A stretch of 7,881 bases of DNA, from assembly GCA_024639415.1 (NCBI GenBank), contig JAHEIK010000136.1:951-8831 (forward strand), in the 5' to 3' direction. The DNA comes from Planctomycetota bacterium. GTDB taxonomy: Bacteria > Planctomycetota > PLA2 > JAEUHO01. Each line of letters begins with the position of its first letter. The stretch's first letter is position 1. Positions 5,950 to 7,881 of the stretch are shown piece by piece. A program made the translations under genes and the position numbers. Below the pieces are notes generated by a model. That model was not told the origin of the DNA. It searched no databases and worked only from the letters and a program-made list of their open reading frames with translations.

Positions 5950-6804
5950 CTACTTCCCGCCGCCGCACTTGCCCCGGCTCGGACACGAACCGCAGTCGGT
6001 CCCGCCGCTGCAGCTCGTGGGCTTCAGCTTGGACGCCGTCGTCATGGCCTTGGTCATCGCCGGCCCCGCCAGGACGGGCCCGAAGTCAGCGTGCGTACGC
6101 ACCTGCTTCTTGAAGGCCGGCAGGTTGGCGACCGGCGTCGTCTCGAAGGCGCGCACGAGCAACGCGGCCGCAGCAGTTTCGTTGCCGAGGACTGCATGGA
6201 GCCGCGCACCGTCGCGCAGCAGGCGCGGATCTGCCTTCGCCGGCAGCTTGAGCGTCTTCGCGAGTGCCGTGGCCTTGTCGACCTGCCCGGCGCGCACGAG
6301 TGCGATGCCGTGGAAGATCACGTGGCGCTCGGCACGCTTCCAGGTGGCGGGCGCCGCGAGCAGGGTCATGACCTGGTCGTGTCGGCCCGCCTCGAGCAGG
6401 CCCTCGGCAAGGCGGGCTTCCGCCGCACCGTTCTTCAGCACCTTCACGCCGCGGCGCCCGAGGGCCACCGCCTCGGCCGGCAGACCCTCGCGCAGGTAGT
6501 AGGCATGCAGGCTCATGGCGATGCCTTCCCACTTGGGATGTTGCTTCGGCGCGTCGAGCGCCTTGCGCTGGGCGACGACGCGCTTGAGTGCGCGGGCATC
6601 CTGCGTGATCGCCTGGCTCTTCGGCGCGGCACGCGCCGCGGCGAGGTAACGCGCGAGCGCACCCTCGAAGTCGGCCTTGGCCAGGAGCGCCTTGCCCTCG
6701 GCGTGGAGCATCGTGGCATTCAGCGCGTCGTCTGCGAGCACGGTGGTCGGGAGCAGACACATGCCGAGGAAAGCAACAGTGAGGGCAACGAAGCATGAAC
6801 GCAT
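5950..6804 (-). CDS. Secreted TPR-like protein with four-cysteine C-terminal tail
   Basis: The 284-residue product has a clear signal peptide (1-24, ending TTVLA before DDAL), so it should act in the periplasm or envelope. Residues 27-62 read as a tetratricopeptide-type helical pair (AEGKALLAKADFEGALARY). Further helical pairs follow to about 245, including ARLAEGLLEAGRHDQVMTLL and HGIALVRAGQVDKATALAK. The tail is Gly/Ser-rich with Cys265, 271, 274 and 280 in a symmetric C-x5-C-x2-C-x5-C pattern, then GGGK. These are the only cysteines of the mature protein, which suggests metal or cluster binding or a disulfide knot. ATG 6804 is supported by AGGAGG four bases upstream and by the signal peptide starting there; a longer in-frame start at 6966 would add non-conserved Arg/Pro-rich sequence. 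It is first in the operon with the polyferredoxin protein, ten bases ahead, so the two may work together. No named family is recognised. Confidence 0.82.
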   Translation of the reverse strand: MRSCFVALTVAFLGMCLLPTTVLADDALNATMLHAEGKALLAKADFEGALARYLAAARAAPKSQAITQDARALKRVVAQRKALDAPKQHPKWEGIAMSLHAYYLREGLPAEAVALGRRGVKVLKNGAAEARLAEGLLEAGRHDQVMTLLAAPATWKRAERHVIFHGIALVRAGQVDKATALAKTLKLPAKADPRLLRDGARLHAVLGNETAAAALLVRAFETTPVANLPAFKKQVRTHADFGPVLAGPAMTKAMTTASKLKPTSCSGGTDCGSCPSRGKCGGGK

Positions 6805-6966
6805 GGGGCCTCCTGGGGCAGCCCGCGCCCACCACGCGGCGCGAGCGTATGCAGCGAGGCATGGCAAGCACCGTGCCGCGGGGCTTCTGGGCGGGTTGCG
6901 GCGGAGGACGGCCCGGAAAACGCGCAAGCCTGCGCAGATCCGTGCGCAACCTGGGGAGAGATCCAC

Positions 6967-7021
6967 AGTCAGCGGCGAGGCCCAGGATGGCCGTCAGCAG
7001 GATCCACGAGGCCGTCCGCAC
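6967..7021 (-). other. Orphan signal-peptide-like start, possible gene remnant
   Basis: On the minus strand GTG 7021 is preceded by AGGAGG with a seven-base spacer, an excellent ribosome site. It opens a frame reading MRTASWILLTAILGLAAD, a convincing signal peptide. Of these first 18 codons, 17 end in G or C. Immediately afterwards the bias disappears and the translation becomes Arg/Pro-rich; the frame then stays open through the TPR-like gene in a different phase to 6086, where it cannot be real. The likely readings are the 5' remnant of a lost secreted-protein gene, a frameshifted gene, or a short leader ORF. Chance is not excluded in DNA this rich in G and C. Confidence 0.3.
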
Positions 7022-7060
7022 GCTGTTCCCTCCTCGGAAGGGCCCTGCCGACGCCTGTCT

Positions 7061-7079
7061 GGGGCGTCCCCGGCGCCCC
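7061..7079. other. GC-rich hairpin upstream of typA
   Basis: GGGGCG (7061-7066) pairs with CGCCCC (7074-7079) around TCCCCGG. It lies about 60 bases before the typA start and about 45 before its putative -10 box. No T run follows in either direction, so it is not a terminator. It could be an operator-like or upstream structure, or simply a product of high GC content. Confidence 0.25.
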
Positions 7080-7121
7080 CCATCCGGGAGGGATTTCCGG
7101 CGTCCGCCGCGCCCCCGGACG

Positions 7122-7127
7122 TAACCT
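7122..7127 (+). promoter_or_regulatory. typA: Candidate -10 box of typA
   Basis: TAACCT fits the TAnnnT pattern and ends ten bases before ATG 7138. Transcription would begin about two to four bases before the start codon, giving an almost leaderless message. This agrees with the absence of a Shine-Dalgarno upstream of typA. No clear -35 box is seen. Confidence 0.3.
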
Positions 7128-7137
7128 CGCGGGCTTC

Positions 7138-7881
7138 ATGAACGAATCCGTACGCAATATTGCCGTCATCGCTCACGTCGACCACGGGAAGACCACTCTC
7201 GTTGACCGCATGCTCATGACGGCCGGGGTCCTCGGCTCGCTGCCCGAGGATGAGACACTGGTCATGGACAGCTTCGACCTGGAGCGGGAGCGTGGCATCA
7301 CGATCTTCTCCAAGTCCTGCGCCATCAACTACCGCGACGTGAAGATCAACCTGATCGACACGCCCGGTCACGCCGACTTCGGCGGCCAGGTCGAGCGCGT
7401 GCTGCGCATGGCGGACGGCGTGCTCCTGCTCGTCGACGCGTACGAGGGGCCGCTGCCGCAGACGCGCTTCGTGCTGCGCAAGTCCCTCGAGAACAACCTC
7501 AAGCCGATCGTCGTCATCAACAAGCTCGACCGCCGCGATGCCCGCCCGGGCGAGGTCCTCGACCTCGTCTACGACCTGTTCATCGACCTGGGCGCGGAAG
7601 AGGAAGACCTGGAGTTCCCGGTCTACTACGCGTCGGGACGCCAGGGCATCTCCGGTACGTCCCCCGACGACCTGCAGCCCAACCTGCTCCCGATCCTCGA
7701 CGGCATCATCGACAAGATGCCGCCGCCCAAGGGCGACAACTCCATGCCCGTCGCCCTGCCGGTGTGCGACGTCGAAGTGGATCGCTTCCTGGGCCGCATC
7801 GCGATCGGCCGTCTCGAGGCCGGACGCATCGCCAAGGGCGACCGCGTGCTCGTGCTCGCGCCCGACGGCCATCCCCGCAAC
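7138..7881 (+). CDS. typA: Translational GTPase TypA/BipA (3' end outside window)
   Basis: This is a ribosome-associated GTPase of the elongation-factor superfamily, involved in ribosome assembly and stress or cold adaptation. The 248 codons present cover the GTPase domain and the start of domain II, out of about 600 in the family. G1 is AHVDHGKTTL (12-21). Switch I contains ERERGITIFSK (49-59), the TypA form. G3 is DTPGHADFGGQVERV (74-88). G4 is NKLD (128-131) within IVVINKLDRRDARP. The G5 region reads YYASGRQGISG. Together with EGPLPQTRFVLRKSL these separate it from LepA and EF-G. Domain II begins near residue 205, with VDRFLGRIAIGRLEAGRI matching the family. ATG 7138 gives the standard N-terminus. 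It has no Shine-Dalgarno and follows TAACCT by ten bases, so initiation on a very short leader is likely. It is divergent from the redox operon. Confidence 0.97.
   Translation, partial: MNESVRNIAVIAHVDHGKTTLVDRMLMTAGVLGSLPEDETLVMDSFDLERERGITIFSKSCAINYRDVKINLIDTPGHADFGGQVERVLRMADGVLLLVDAYEGPLPQTRFVLRKSLENNLKPIVVINKLDRRDARPGEVLDLVYDLFIDLGAEEEDLEFPVYYASGRQGISGTSPDDLQPNLLPILDGIIDKMPPPKGDNSMPVALPVCDVEVDRFLGRIAIGRLEAGRIAKGDRVLVLAPDGHPRN

Larger units (their letters stand above)
6805..7137. promoter_or_regulatory. Divergent intergenic region between the redox operon and typA
   Basis: These 333 bases separate two genes transcribed away from each other and should hold both promoters. Towards the redox operon, TACGCT at 6849-6844 could be a -10 box; it would give a leader of about 33 bases that contains AGGAGG, but no good -35 box is visible. 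Towards typA, TAACCT lies at 7122-7127. Also present are a 6-bp hairpin at 7061-7079 and an orphan ribosome site with a signal-peptide-like start at 7021. No stretch was recognised as a complete protein gene. Confidence 0.4.

Noticed and set aside
6805..6966. Longer start for the TPR-like protein at GTG 6966.
   Set aside because: It would bury a clear signal peptide behind 54 Arg/Pro-rich residues. ATG 6804 has AGGAGG directly upstream.

Overview
The window is high-GC bacterial chromosome (roughly two-thirds GC by eye, with strong G/C preference at third codon positions). No insertion sequences, CRISPR array, tRNA or rRNA is visible. Three things suggest a high-GC member of Planctomycetota: a secreted HEAT-repeat-like protein, several starts with no Shine-Dalgarno, and abundant GTG starts. 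This is an inference only. Myxococcota, Gemmatimonadota and related groups are not excluded.

Layout, left to right. (1) Positions 1-732, minus strand: the N-terminal part of a secreted alpha-helical repeat protein, cut by the window edge. It begins at a GTG and diverges, across a 74-base promoter gap, from (2) an AI-2E/PerM-family membrane transporter at 807-2375. The transporter overlaps by four bases (ATGA) with a 71-residue two-helix membrane protein at 2372-2587. (3) Positions 2588-3312 hold no convincing protein gene. They contain a good minus-strand intrinsic terminator at 2763-2795, several hairpins upstream of it on the same strand, and, just after the pyruvate kinase stop codon, a chain of four segments that can pair 1:2, 2:3 or 3:4. 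This is the best candidate for an undescribed RNA element.

(4) Positions 6804 down to 3313 are a tight minus-strand operon with gaps of 10 and 20 bases. In transcription order it encodes a secreted TPR-like protein ending in a four-cysteine tail; a NapH/NosR-type polyferredoxin membrane protein with an added C-terminal HMA-like domain that keeps only one metal-site cysteine; and pyruvate kinase with the K+-independent signature. The first two look like an envelope redox or metal-handling pair of unknown substrate. Their linkage to pyruvate kinase is unusual.

(5) A 333-base divergent gap (6805-7137) carries promoters in both directions and an orphan signal-peptide-like start. It leads into (6) typA/bipA, the ribosome-associated translational GTPase, at 7138 and running off the right edge.
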